Source of the DNA: Apostichopus japonicus
Lineage: Eukaryota; Echinodermata; Holothuroidea; Aspidochirotida; Stichopodidae
DNA: 64,000 bases
NCBI RefSeq assembly: GCF_037975245.1
Contig: NC_092570.1
Coordinates: 12,315,001 to 12,379,000 of the forward strand
Direction: 5' to 3'
The notes under the pieces were generated by a model, which had not been told where the DNA came from, made no database searches, and worked only from the letters and a program-made list of their open reading frames with translations. Both the position numbers and the translations under genes were made by a program. This document shows, piece after piece, positions 47,060-60,005 of this stretch. How positions within the stretch are numbered: the stretch's first letter is position 1; each line of letters opens with the position of its first letter.

Positions 47060-49599
47060 GTACGTGGCAAAATGGTATTTCGACAAAAAAAATTCAATAT
47101 GCAAATGTAATGTCGTATTCACATGTATGTCATGTGACAAGTGTAATCTAAGTAAGAATGTTTGCATTTTTATCCACTATAGGGAGTAGAATTGCATCTG
47201 AAAAGAGAGAAAAGGGTTAAATATACAAAAATAGACAGATGCGACTTCATTAGTTCTGAAGGGACAGGGTTTATGGCCTGATACAATGTAGAACAGCACG
47301 AAAACACGTCAAAGATATGATAAATGACGTCTTGTCAAGCTATTTTTAATGCAGCACACTCGATTATTTGGTAAGTTTCGCCAAGATATAACATAACAGT
47401 CACACCTATAGATATGCTTGTCATCTCGATAAAAATAAGATATTTGAACTGTTGTCAAGTTACGTGCAACACAGCAATTTGATATTTATTTTCGGTGTCA
47501 AGATGTAACGTTGGCTCGTCAACTCGACACAAATATTAAATTTTGTCGAGACGTCGCGTTATACTTGGTTGAGTTTACAACTCATTTGCCCCTTCAGCAT
47601 ATGTGTTCAGCTCCGAAGTAAATTGTCCACCCAGTTGGGACAATATTTCAATACTGTACTTACATGTCCCGCTTTCAAAGCACTTGTGCCTTTCAATCAT
47701 ATTAGGTCCCCGGTTCGCTTCACTCCCAGATTAATGTATGTCGTCCAGTTACAGAGTTGTTGACAATTAACAATTCATAATCATGGACGTTAAATATGAA
47801 TGTAAGAAACTGACTTCGGTCAGCTTGCGGCTTTGATAAGTCAATTCTTCCCGAGTTCCTGCTTGCAGGAGGATCTAAAATACTTACATACATACTTGTA
47901 TTTTCAGTGTGCAGTATGAATAACATTTTTCTATCACATAGAGGTTAGGAACTGTTCATAATGTCAATATGAGAGCTTTGAATCAAGCTATGGGAGGACA
48001 GTTTAGAGCGGTATTAGCATAAGAAACTGTCACAACTGGCTGAATTGTGACCTAACTGTGAAGTTCTAACGGTTCTAGTCGGATTCGAGTTGGCTTGGAA
48101 GTAATGTGAAAATGGCACAGTGCCGTCTGTACAGCGAACATTTGAGAACATTATTTCAAAGGTTTTAAACATTGGCCAATAACCACTCGAGCAGTATCGT
48201 TCAGGAGTGAAGATTTTCCCACTTTTTCCTGTGTATGCTGTAACGAATATCGTGTGAGTAACAAATGCGTGTGAGTAATGCAGATAGCAGCGCCATTGGC
48301 AATTGCGTTGTCACCCGGCTTCAATGCATGATAAAATAACAAAACACACTTTTATCATAAATTTGATACAAAATGTCCCGTTGTATACGATTCAGTCTAT
48401 ACAGTGAACACCTTGTAATGATAGAGGTGCTACTATATGAAGTCAGACTATTCAAATTTTCGGTAGAAAAACCCCTGGATAAAGCAAACATTCAATTCCC
48501 TTCCAGTGGTGTCGGTAGTCATTTGTATAGGGGGGGGGGGGGTTGGGGTGACACAGCAAAATGAAAGCAACATGCCGTGTGAGTGTGTGTATGTGGAGGA
48601 GGGGGGGGGGAGGGCGTGAATGCACTAATGCGAGTTTGTACAGGGGCCTGCCATAAGCCCTGGTGAGGATTAAGGGGCAAAGCACTCTAAACCTTTGCAG
48701 TTTTCATCATTTTCAGAACTTTATGTCAGTTTAAAATCAAAAGATTTTTAAGGTTGTTTGGAGATAGACGCAACTAAATTATAGTCATTAAAAGTCAAAG
48801 ACTTGTGTTTCTTTCTGCCTGTGTTTTCTCTTAAAATTTCATTAAGGGGCACCAGGGCAGGGGCAATGACACTCCGTTGACAAATAATGCAATGAGGCTG
48901 CAAAAAATTGCGCTTGACTCTTACAGTATAAGTGCTATTTGCCAACAAACGGAAAGAGCACGTGTGCACAAAGATTCAAAGAACCCTGAATGGAAGTGCT
49001 AAACATTTATTTTTCTTTTAGATTGAAACGAAATGAACAATATTGTTGAAATCAGTTCATAATGTCCACCCCCAAGAAGAAATGTAAACACATGTTAAAC
49101 ACATATTCTTGTACGATAAACAACAACATTCAGTCTTTTCTATAATGATGACGGTTTTATCGATATTCCCGTCGTCCGCCAGAATTTTCGGAGAAGTGAA
49201 TTAGCACGGAACCATTCGCAACGGAAGAGTAAGAGACGGTGCATTCATTATTTAAGAATTCCCCATTGTGGTGTGAAGCTGGTGAATTTACTGATGTTTA
49301 AAACAGGCTTGGCTCTCAGTCACAGTGAGTGATTTTTTCAGGCGGGTATGCAATGGCACATCTTGCGATATTAATTACAGCTAGGTGCTCATTACTTAAA
49401 GATGTTCCACCTGATGGGTATCTGTGTGATCACGCACATTGAAAGCAGGTTCGAATAACAGCTATACTTGTTGTGCACAATTCGGCGTTCAACAGTCCAG
49501 GTCCACAGCCTTAGGGATCGACATATCTGTACAATGTAAGTAAAATACTTTCAGAACTTTCAGACATGCTAGTGCTTGAAGGCAATGCAGATGAACTAT
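47060..49599. other. Gene-free stretch, 3' side of the secreted-protein gene
   Basis: No exon seen. TTTATT at 49006-49011 (AATAAA on the minus strand) is a possible poly(A) signal, about 590 nt past the stop codon of the gene at 49600-51249. Two long G runs lie near 48529-48542 and 48600-48611. Confidence 0.45.
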
Positions 49600-50056
49600 T
49601 CAAAGTATCAACAATTTCTCTGGATTTGCTTTTTGCTTGTTTTCTTGTATGACGTCACAGTTTTCCGGCGGTATTGGAGAACAACCTGAGTTGGAGACTT
49701 GTTTAGATTTGCCAACGCATTTCCAACAACACACGTCGCCTAACTTCTTGTAGACTCTTTTATCACAATTGTCGACTTTATAAACCAAATAAATTCTCCT
49801 CTTCTCCTTCGGCCAAATTGTCGTCCTAAAGTAATCACACGCATTTTGTATAGCTACGGAAGATAAAGGAGATACCGATCCATGGAACGCCTCTTTGACA
49901 AAATGAAAACATTGTTGTCTTGCGATACGTGATAAATCATCACATTCCAAATTATCGAATGTTACGTAATGGATTGCGTGGTAATAAATTTGATAACGGT
50001 CTGAGAATGTTTCAGTCGCAGCATCCCAAGAGGACCACACTAAGTTGCAGTAGAAT
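49600..50056 (-). CDS. Exon 2 of the secreted ten-cysteine protein
   Basis: 457 nt from the acceptor TTTCTTGCAG to the stop codon. It carries all ten cysteines, including CCWKC near residue 219. The open frame extends leftward into the intron without a stop, but the acceptor and frame join favour the start at 50056. Confidence 0.8.
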
Positions 50057-51249
50057 CTGCAAGAAACAAAAGAATTAAGGCATAAAACGTTCATGCACCA
50101 CTCTTTATCACTATGACAAGAGACAAAACAGGTTAGAAAACTGCGAACATCGTAAAATAAAAAAAATGCATAAATGTTTATTATATCTCTCAAATAACTT
50201 ATATGTTAGGAACAGGGGGTGAGGGGGGGGGGGGCTAGGCTCCCAATTTTGTTGTTGATATTTTCCTATAAGTCACTGCGTTCATTTCGTAGATGGTTGT
50301 ATTGCGCTAAGATTACGATTTATATATGTATAATTTTGTTATACATCAGAAGAGAAAGATGTATTTCCTTCAGATTTTGTAACATTGTTGTTATTCCACG
50401 TGCTGGATTTCAAGTAGTTCAATGTAGCTGCTAGTACATAAATTAATCACATGTTTCGAAAACTTATCAATTAAATGATGGCATATTTCTATCAATTTCC
50501 ATAAAGCCCAGTTGGTGACTTTTTGAGGGTGGGAGGGAGGTTGAGTGGGGGAGGTGGATGGACAATCTGCATGTTTATCTAAAGTTGATTTGTTACAATT
50601 TGGAAGACCGGTATAGATAAGAAAACCGTGGATTTCTCAAATGAGTAAAACAAAATGTAATCATAAATCAAGATATAAGTCTTCCGTTGGCCCAATCGTC
50701 CACAATCTGAGTCCCATCACTAAGAAGCAAATAATAAGCATAGGATTACGGACAAACAGAGAGACAGACGGACGGACGGACATGATGACAAAAAGGTGAG
50801 GACACAGACAACGTTCAATCAATAGCTATACTAGAAAAACACACTGATTAATAGGTCTATAGAGAGGAACGAAGTAAAAGGTACACTCGTGTCTTTATTA
50901 TAAAATACTATGAGCCCCTTTGACCCACTTACTTGCGTCTATGCATGCCAAGGCTTCGTTCACGTTTTTCGAGATACTCTGCGAAAGGACCCATTAGTTG
51001 ATGTGGTCTATCGTCTGCTCGTTTCGACAGGGCCGCAACACGCGGAGCTGCGATCTGAACCGGGTTGCTTGGTCCAGCAGTCTTCCCGTCCCGAACGGCT
51101 TGCTCGATTTCAATGTAAGGTAATACGTAAAGGTTCTCGATGCCGTATTCATCTTCGTATTTAAAGTCAAAGTGATCTTTTCCGTCAAGATTTCGTGAAC
51201 AGGATGACGGCGAGAAAAGAGACAAAATAAGGAAAAGCAGAAAGATCAT
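49600..51249 (-). CDS. Secreted ten-cysteine protein, family not recognised (257 residues, two coding exons)
   Basis: Exon 1 is 51249-50933 and exon 2 is 50056-49600. The donor is a perfect GTAAGT and the acceptor is TTTCTTGCAG. The junction is phase 2 and reads HRRK-FYCNLVW. An in-frame TGA at 51273-51271 lies just upstream of the ATG. Residues 1-18 (MIFLLFLILSLFSPSSCS) are a typical signal peptide. Residues about 19-105 are hydrophilic and cysteine-free, with dibasic sites (SKRADD, EKRERS, HRRK) as in proproteins. Exon 2 encodes about 150 residues with ten cysteines (YC, EC, QC, AC, NC, VCC, KC, GC, NC), room for five disulfides, then a Lys-rich tail. A secreted, possibly proteolytically processed factor is the reasonable inference. 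I do not recognise the family and assign no function. Confidence 0.8.
50933..51249 (-). CDS. Exon 1 of the secreted ten-cysteine protein
   Basis: 317 nt encoding the signal peptide and an acidic, cysteine-free region with KR and RRK basic sites, ending in phase 2 at CGCAA/GTAAGT. Confidence 0.78.
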
Positions 51250-52592
51250 TTTCAACAAGATATCCTTCCATCAGCCTTCAATGTAAAACTGTACCTTGCA
51301 ATTTCTGTACCTTTGTACATATACGCCTGATCAAACATCTGTCAGTACTTGTTGCGGTACGGTCACTTAAAGCGATATGTCGTATAATCACAGTGTTAAA
51401 ATGAAAAAAGTCAACTTGACTGGAAATGTACCTAGTTAGTATCAAGGAAGTAGCTGAAGTTCTCTTGATCTTGATATGTACGGCACCCTGAGTAGCAAAA
51501 TAGTGGATGGATGTGACGATAACCCATGTATGCCTACGGTATATGCTCTCAAATAATAGAGAAGGCTTGGTTATTAAGAAGGTATATTCAAAAACTAGCC
51601 GATAAACACATGGATGGAGTTTCAAGTGTGCTTTCATACCCCTGAAATTAATGAAGTAAATTAGGCTGAATTGAATTAATCTTATATATCGAGAGACTAA
51701 CTCAGTACTATATTGAATATCTTTACTAGTCTCAGGAATTCTTGACAATGATTGATGGAACCCATTCTAGTGAACTTATCATCCTTTTCTTCAAACTGTT
51801 TTAAATTATCTTTACATTTGTTTTTATTTTACGTAACTTTACCAGGGGCACAGGCGGGTGTATGAACGACACATCTGGTTAGACTATCGTTGTCTAAGGC
51901 CTCTGAATGCAGGTTACACGATCACACATCAACCGCCTCATGCAATAGCTCCCTATTTATCACTTTAACTTCAATGAAACTTGGCGTTAACCTTTGTACT
52001 TTACGTCGTCAAAAGTAAATGTCACGGTTCATCTACTTTCCAGCAAGTTTGCTAAAGTACTCATCAAATTAAAGAAAACACTATATGTTAACTTCTTTAT
52101 AGTTATTGCGTAGGCCTGTATTCCGCAGCGATTATCAGCAATAAAAGTTGATAAAATGTGCCACTGGACTATGATATACTTTAACCTATACACTATAGTA
52201 GGCTTCCATATATATCATTTCGGTAGGATTTATAGACTAGCTGATTTTCTTAATTGTGTATGGCGCCATTATTTGCGACTCTTTATTATAAAGTGATACT
52301 CGAGGTGTTATGTCAAGTTTAAGTTCCATTTCTATTGTTCTAAGTTATGCTTTTCTACTAAATTCCCTTCACCATTCACCATATATGTCACTTGTTAGTC
52401 AAAAGGTGTCACAGGTGAAGTCTATTGGATATACGGAACCATTAAGAGTTGTAGTAGGGGATGTTTTTGAAGGATGGATGGTTTAGGAAGAGGAGTCGGC
52501 CGATTTGCGGAGCAGTAGAATAAAATAAAGAGTTTATGGTTAGAGCTTGCAATAGTAAACACCGGCTCTTGGAATATGACACTTGCGACCCA

Positions 52593-52635
<43 letters not shown>

Positions 52636-52746
52636 TATTAGAGAAAACCAGAGAAATAAGATATGACTCATAATTTACAAATTCATCATCAATCACAAAT
52701 TATTTTCGAGTTGGTTAGCATCATGTTTGATCTCTAGAGTAAGGCA
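51250..52746. other. Upstream region of the secreted-protein gene
   Basis: A 156-codon minus-strand open frame (51278-51748) has no ATG at its start and no recognisable content. I regard the region as promoter or 5' sequence. An (AT)n tract lies at 52596-52628. Confidence 0.4.
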
Positions 52747-52964
52747 AAATATGTCACCAAAAACAGAACTAGTATTGTTCAATACAGGTGACAAACGCCT
52801 AAAGTGGAATTACGACCTTCCTTACCGGTTTAGAGCCTCTGGACATACAATCAGCGTCCATGTCCTAGTTGGTTAGGGTGTCCGCGTACAATGCGGGAGG
52901 CCCGGGTTCGAATCCCGGTGGAGGCTGGAAGTTTTTTCACTGTCCTTGATTTTCCAACTCATTA
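52747..52964 (+). repeat. tRNA-like interspersed repeat (SINE-like), copy 1
   Basis: Similarity to the copy at 61884-62166 runs over the whole stretch, from AAATATGTCAC to CCAACTCATT, well beyond the tRNA-like part. An (AT)n tract of about 90 bp (52969-53058) follows directly. Two copies 9 kb apart, in opposite orientation, point to a dispersed repeat. Confidence 0.75.
52854..52926 (+). other. tRNA-like cloverleaf within the repeat
   Basis: A 73-nt cloverleaf can be drawn. The acceptor GCGTCCA/TGGAGGC has one mismatch. The D loop AGTTGGTTA carries the conserved GG. The anticodon stem TCCGC/GCGGG encloses the 7-nt loop GTACAAT (triplet ACA after U33). A perfect 5-bp T stem encloses TTCGAAT. 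The B box GGTTCGAATCC is canonical. The D stem is weak. Because the sequence belongs to a dispersed repeat and has an unusual ACA triplet, I treat it as a tRNA-derived promoter, not a working tRNA gene. Confidence 0.65.
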
Positions 52965-52966
52965 CG

Positions 52967-52968
<2 letters not shown>

Positions 52969-53048
<80 letters not shown>

Positions 53049-53058
53049 TTTATATATC
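52969..53058. repeat. (AT)n microsatellite
   Basis: About 90 bp of almost pure AT dinucleotide directly after the tRNA-like repeat. Open frames across it are artefacts. Confidence 0.97.
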
Positions 53059-53059
53059 T

Positions 53060-54680
53060 ATATATAAAGAAATCAAACAATACAACAAAGAAAAGAAAAA
53101 GAATAAGATATATTTGCACCTCGGGGAGTAGACGGTACCACCATACTGTATTCTATCGTCAAATGGAGGGACGGTGGGGGAGTGTTGAGTCAAGGGATGA
53201 GGTTGGGATCAGACTGTGGGATAGAGGAAGGTGGCAGGGAATAATAGTCGACCATCGCTTACTGAAAAAGGTGCACTTCTAGTATTATGTGCTTCGATTC
53301 GAAAGTGTGGTTGCATGGGGCTGGGGTGGCCGGGTGAGAGATAAATATGAGTCTACTTCCTTTTCAAAACTTTCGTGAATTCTTTAGTTTCGTGTATGTA
53401 TTGCGACATGCAACTTGCCACAATCGGAAAATAACATTCATCAGGAACCGAAGGTCACCAATCGCCCTTATGCATGTTAAATCCCTACACATTATTTACA
53501 AAGAGTGGATTAAGTTATTTGGCTTTCGTGCCCAGGCTCTGTCTTGGGTAACTTTTCTTGAAAGGAATTTACAAACGTCTTCCTTTGCTGGTTCAGTATT
53601 GGTAAAGTTCGATGCACAATACAAAGTGGGCTGAACTCTATATCCAGGCAATTTTTGCCGCTACATACAAATGAATTATGCGTGCACGATCAGTGTTTCA
53701 TGCACACAAGACTCAAAGCTTCACAGAGATCAAACTTCACCTAACAGCTGATTCCTGATACCCATCATGATTACTCTATGTAGACTTGTAGCTGTGTGAA
53801 CGTATGCTTGAATTCAACATTACACTTGCAGCACTCATGAGGTAGTCTTCGGTTATCTATTCTGCGAAAATATAATAATTTGAAGTGCAACTGTATGAAG
53901 TGCCCACCCAATTTACAAGGCTATATGGACGGAAAACGATTTTAACGGGAGCATCGGTACGGAGATTCCATTTTCAATTTATATCAGTTTTCATTTTGTT
54001 AGGCCTAACGTTTCTTGTCAAGTTCTTGCCATGTTTAACTTCTAACTTTAACTGGGTATGGTAGCCTAACGTTAGAAGCTAATTTAAATGGTAGCTTAGG
54101 CAATAGGGCAAGTAATTAGGCTTTATTGTCTCCAAAGAAGTGTCACGTTTTGTCAACAAATAGGGACCTGTGTCCGCCAACAAAACACTGGCTGCGTTGC
54201 TCTTTATGGAATATTACCCTCAAAAAGGAGTAGGCCTTACTTAAAATAGTATCACAGCAGTAGCCCAGACCATTTACTAACGTTAGGCCTACTCTAATCT
54301 ATTCCTAGGCAATTGTAGCCTCCCTGTGCCCCTAAAACTCTGTAGCTTAGACCTAGTATTAACACTAACCATAACAGTATTCAGTTACATTACATAAGCC
54401 ATAAAATAGGTTAACATATGGGCTTGGTGAAGATAACACATGTTAAAATTGAAGACTTGTTATTTTGTGGTTAAGTGGAAATACTAAGTTATTTCTAATT
54501 TATATTACCAATACCAGACTTAGGCCTAAACTAACTGAAAGAATTTACCACATCCATGCAGTAGTCTGACGTTCCACAACCTCGCCGATGGGTCTTGACC
54601 CAATGTTTGGGTTCCAATGGATTTTCAATTGATCATGAGCTCGTTTCAGAAACTGCAGGGAAAATGTTAACTTACCTTAG
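53060..54680. other. Gene-free stretch
   Basis: Only chance frames, for example 95 codons at 53347-53634 without splice context or recognisable content. Confidence 0.4.
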
Positions 54681-54682
54681 AC

Positions 54683-55054
54683 TTCAAGGCATTGAAGACT
54701 CGCCCCAAACTGCATACGGCCATCTGAAAAAGTTAACTTTCTGTTGCTTGCAAGTGACGTTTTGTTCGTGTCGCTATAAAATGCAGACAGTAATGAAACG
54801 TGATACCTTAATTGTTATCTTTAGCTGGACCTGAGATGTCCATCGCTGTATCGTTTGTATACTGTGCTGTGGGTATCGACCACAGCTGTATGTACTGACT
54901 GTACACTACTGTCTAATTACAGACAGTAGCAAGCTGTGTGTGTATTTTCTGGGATCGATGGTAGTGTTTAACACTTCTTTTACACCTCATTCGAAACTAG
55001 GTCAAATTACCGGCATGAGACGTTTCTTTTTGCGCGAGTCTTCACACCCTTTAA
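54683..55054 (-). mobile_element. TTAA-type MITE, full copy in reverse orientation
   Basis: It matches the 24139 and 25945 copies end to end on the minus strand. The right flank is TTAA (55051-55054) while the left flank is TTCA, probably a mutated target copy. It lies upstream of the PARG-like exon. Confidence 0.85.
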
Positions 55055-55059
55055 GTCAA

Positions 55060-58000
55060 TGTATTGTAATAAGTTGCACATAGCGGCCCTGTGTGCCAAT
55101 GTCAGGATTGCATTTTTGTTTCTTCCAACTAAGTTTAACTAACCTACAGCAAGGAAACAGAATCAATCACCTTATTCAACAATATTACATGGTAAGTAAT
55201 GATGATAGAGTTGACCAAAACTCTATCTATATTTGCGGGGGGGGGGGGAGGGGAGGGTGAAGGATGAGTATAGTAACCTACTGTAGGTAGACCAAGAAAT
55301 AAACAGACCTGTGTCTCACTGTGTGAATTATACAAGGGGATGAGCATGAAATACTTTGTATTTTGGAACATTTGTGTTTAATGAAGCTTCCTTTTAGCTT
55401 AAAATATTTCAACTGAGTATTTTAATCAAGACTTCCTATAAAAACTTACAACAGATAAAGAGTAGGGCTGGCTATGTATCCAAATCATCCATACTGGCAA
55501 ATAGTAAACAACTATCAGCTTAGAGAAGTAATTACCTCAGAGCTTTGCTTAACTACTTTCTGTGCACACCATTGTTCAGTCATTCATCAGAGTTTGAAGT
55601 AATACTGTACATTTTCTTTGCAACAAGAACCTAGGTCGTCCATTGGTTTATTTATGGCATTCAGACCTTTTTGAAATATGTAGACATGGGGACCATCAGG
55701 CAGTAGCTTTCCAATTTCATCATTTCATTTTGAAACTGTATTCTCATCCTTCTGTCATTTCTTGTTAACCATTCAGAAAAAGATACAAGCATTTATTTGA
55801 ATTTCAAATATATCGCCATGTCTGTTTTCATTTGATGGGATTGATAGCTTAACTTTATTCAATTCTCCTCCACTATGTTCAGATCGAAAACTTTGTGCAA
55901 TATTGTTATTTATTGATTATACTATCAACTTCTTATGTATTAATTGTACATGTACTTTGTGGAAAGTATAGATATAAGTACAATCAACCCCAGGTTGACC
56001 TAAACACATTGTGATTTTGTTGCACTAGTACCTGTTTGGTGTTTTCCTATTATAAATTATTTAACATTATATTTAGATTATCTTTAAAGTATGGTATGCA
56101 TGGTTATTGGAGGCTTGTGTGATGTTATTATCTTAAGTGAGACTCATGGATGGGTCTAAGTCTTCTTGACCCATGTTTATTTCATACCGAGAATTTCAGT
56201 AATCAATTTCAGATCTTGCATCGGATCATGCACAGGTGCTGCCAAAGTTGTGGTAAAATGACATTTAAGTTGGTACATACCTACTATGTCAACTAACTGA
56301 CCTCCCTACCTCTGTCTTAAAGTTAAATTACAGTAGATAGAGATATCTGTTATGAACAATGTCCGAAAACAGCTTCTAGGCAAATCTTATCCTTTTTGGG
56401 AGATATGACTTGTTTGATTTTTCTTCAAACAGGAGGCAGAAGACTTGATCAAGTCTAAATATGAGATAATTGAGCCATATTTGCTTCAATTTTTTTAAAT
56501 GTTTTTCATTGTTTATAACAATGTTTATATTCTGGAATCGAGATGGAATCTAAAATATAGAACCACTTAACATTTAAACTAATGATGGCATTGGTTTCAG
56601 TGACACCAATACTAACATTCTACCTTGACAGTATCAAAAAGTGAAAGGTTTCAGATACTAGTGGCATTAGTCCCATTTTGAAGTTATAATATCATAAAAT
56701 ATAAAACAAAGATCGAGCAACAAACATTTACATTGCAGATCAGCTAATTGGTGGCAATGCTTAAAGAGTAACTTGTCATAAACTGTTTGTCATAAAGTGA
56801 TATTAAAACTTACACTTGACTAATAGTATTTTTTTTAATAGTATTTTTCTAAATTGATCCTTTTGATGCTAAGTTGTAAAGAGTCCAGGACTGTCATTAA
56901 AAAAATAAGTTGGTACACAACCACAAGTTCCACAACCTATAATTTGCAGTGTCTTATAAGAAAGATAACATCTAATATTCAAAGGTTTCTTACTTGGGCA
57001 TGTTATATGAGTTGGCAATTCGATGTACTATTTGATTGATCATTGATTGCTATGTGATGTTACAGAATCATACTGTATGTAATGTGGATTCTGCATTGTC
57101 AGCAATTGGTTATTTTTAATCACATTGTCAGAAAGTCTTTGAAGAAATGTTGGACAATCTTACCTTTAATTTTAAATGTCTGAAAGGTAAAGTTGTCAGA
57201 CCAAGAAAAATATGTAGTTTCAGTACTTGATTAATAACAAAACATTCCATTATCACATGTGATCCAACTGTAAACAGCCATGTTTTTTTCAGACCTAGAT
57301 TACCACATAATATTGGTATTCTCCTTAGTGTGTTGACATTAACCTAAGACAGTAAAGTTCTGCAGAATTGATGACTCATAGTATATTGCATATGGTATCT
57401 GATTTAACTTTTTTTTAGCAAAGAATACACAAGGTACTGCATAGAAAATGTTCAAAATAAGACCAATAGCTACACAATTGCAAATAAAGCAATAGCTGAA
57501 TGCAGCAAAATGTTCTTTTAATATTTTATTTCAGCATTTTATTAGAAACTATTATTGCATAACTTCATTGCTGGAATGTACAGGAATAGACTTATATAGT
57601 AATTGTTCCCTGAGTTTGTTCACCTGCCAGATTAAATATTTAACTTAACCTATAAGTGTTATACAGGAAGGTGATGACAGCAGTTATGATACAATTTGCA
57701 TAATTATGTATTCACAGGTCAGATATGAGGGGATTCTAAACTCCACAGCAGTATTTTAAGTTGATGCTGATAAATTTTAATGTAAATAACTTAGTGCCGT
57801 AGTTTTATCTGTTGCAATAACCATTTGAATAAGTCCCTTTGTAGTATAAATTGTTAGCCAAACTGCTTTAAGAAGGGAAAAAGAACCATAATTATAAGCA
57901 ACAGTGATCCATGGCCTTAACCTGTGCAGCTTTTATAGCTGTGCAGAAGCATACTGCTTATACAGTAATATATTGTTGTTTAGATGCAAGCAATCTCTTT

Positions 58001-58617
58001 GGTGTGGAAAAGGAGGAGAGGGTGGGAGGTGGCACATATTTAGGGACAACAAATTTTGGAGGGAAAGTGGAAGGTGGAAAGGCAGTAAAATTTGAGATTA
58101 CTTCTTATTGGGGAGGGTAAGGGGGGGGGGTTGAGGGGGTTTCATAGGTAGGTTTCAAACAACAAAAGTTGGGGACAAGGTCTGTGGAAACAGGCTCTAG
58201 TAACATTGGTTCCTGAATACTATAGTTTCAAAGCCTTTTTACAAGTATGGTGCTACATCTACTCTCTGCTAGTTGTGCTAACAACAGTTACAGTGTCATT
58301 GCATATGTGGCAATGTTGCTACTGTGCCATTTTGTAGTTACAATTACCATTGCTCATGATGAATTGAATTGAATTGAATTTATTTTGCTACATTCCATTG
58401 TTTACATTTTGAACAGTATAGGATAAATATAGATGGTATCAAATACAGTAAACAGTAAATATAGAGTACTTAATGAAATAATATATGTGAGATGGAAGTA
58501 GAGGAACCAGATATAAACGGATACTTTTCTGGTCTGGTCCCTTTGTAACAAAGATAATGATGCTATAATGTTATTTAGTTATATGGGTAAACCTATCACT
58601 TTTTTCTACTCTGATAG
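55060..58617. other. AT-rich stretch upstream of the PARG-like coding exon
   Basis: No other coding exon was recognised. The acceptor at 58617 implies at least one non-coding 5' exon somewhere to the left, which I could not locate. A G-rich tract lies at 58110-58137. Confidence 0.45.
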
Positions 58618-59035
58618 AACAACCATGGAAGCAAAGGTCCACAGTTAATGTTGTAATTCGGAGTATTACGCAAAATGGAACCGATAACAAAGAGACGGGT
58701 GGAAGTGTGTCTACCCTGCGATCAACCTAATTGGAATAAACTTACTACCAGTATAGAGAAACTCAAGTATCTGAACCCAACAGACATTAATGAGTTAGAG
58801 CTGATCTTGAAAGAACTTCAAGAAATCGCAGAAGAGGACCGTGAAAGGCCAAGATATTTATCCTCTACGGCTACTGAATTTTATTTTGGAGGTTTGATAA
58901 ATTTTTTAGAACATGATGCCTCCCATGATGAAAAAGAGAACTTTTTTGGAAGGATATTACCAATGATAGCATCTTTGGCTTTAGAGATTGAAACATTGAG
59001 ACCTGGGCCCCTGGCTTACAGCTTACAACAACAGG
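58618..59035 (+). CDS. First coding exon of a PARG-like poly(ADP-ribose) glycohydrolase (partial)
   Basis: The exon starts after the acceptor TCTACTCTGATAG. A seven-codon upstream frame (58625-58648) precedes the main ATG at 58675. The coding part is 361 nt, 120 residues plus one base, and ends at GGG/TATGT-type donor CAGG/GTATGT. The opening VEVCLPCDQPNW matches the LPC motif that starts the PARG catalytic region. The later NFFGRILPMIASLALEIETL matches the conserved FF-x-x-LP-x-I-x-x-LAL helix before the PIPLL segment. PARG removes poly(ADP-ribose) from proteins. The macrodomain-like catalytic signature (GGG and the double Glu) must lie on later exons, which I did not find before the right edge. 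Starting so close to the catalytic region suggests a form without the long N-terminal regulatory segment of vertebrate PARG. Confidence 0.72.
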
Positions 59036-60005
59036 GTATGTATTGCACTTCATAAGTACATATTTAAGACTATAGTAAGCTTGAAGTGAGCTGTAGGTGA
59101 AACTTATACACAGAAGTGACGTATTTATGTTGTTTTTTGTGTATGAGTAATCAGCAAGCAAGATATATTGTGAAGATATTTAAACTTGCTTTAATTAAAA
59201 CCAATAAGTTTTGGGATATCGAGCTACTTTGTGATTATTCAGTCCTTATTTATTCCATCTGTAACAAGAGAGCTTACTAATTTAGCTGGTGCTGTTTCAT
59301 TTCAAACATGTAAGAAAGCTCCATCAGTGTGAAGAAACAATTCACATTTAGTTTTCTCCTACAGTATGATGAAAAATAGCATGAAAATGTGTGTGGCTGA
59401 TAAACTTAAGAATTGAACCATAGATGACATAATTTTAATTACTGACCTTGTTTGGAAATATACACCGCTAAAGATATGGCTAAGTTGTATCATAAATATT
59501 GAGTACTGAGTAATACCTTAGAGTTAGGTTTGGGAAATTGTATCAATAAATAGTGACCAAATACAAACAACCAATTAAAGAATCTGGAGATGATATACGA
59601 GAAGACATTGTGTTGGAACAAAAACAAGGCTGCTGTGATTAATTTACAGTACACAAGTTTCTCATTTAACAGGTGAGTTATGTGGACTGCATACATGGAA
59701 ATGTGTGATAAAATCCCATGTTGAATTTGCTCCAGGCTCAAGTACAAAGAGTTAACTATAAGCTTACAATGTGAATTACTTGTGGCACATATTAACTCAT
59801 AGTTCCACTATTGGCCGTCACCAAACCAGTCTTCATAGAATCCTTACTCTAATCTCATTTACTTTCCCTGCAATGATGCTACATGATTCCATTATAAATT
59901 ACAAAGTTGGATTTGGCTACAGCCTCCAAAACAGTTACAGTGTTGATAATGCTGGTTGTAAAGATCTTTCTAGATACGAAACAATGCAATTTTAGTATTC
60001 GAAAT
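59036..60005. other. Intron sequence after the PARG-like exon
   Basis: AT-rich with no further exon recognised. Confidence 0.5.

Noticed and set aside
51278-51748. Minus-strand open frame of 156 codons upstream of the secreted-protein gene
   Set aside because: It starts without ATG, shows no recognisable content or splice join, and is compatible with chance in AT-rich DNA.
52854-52926. Functional tRNA gene
   Set aside because: The cloverleaf is good, but the sequence is embedded in a repeat with a second degraded copy, has a weak D stem and an unusual ACA anticodon triplet. A tRNA-derived repeat is more likely.
53347-53634. Plus-strand open frame of 95 codons
   Set aside because: No splice sites in a matching phase and no recognisable domain.
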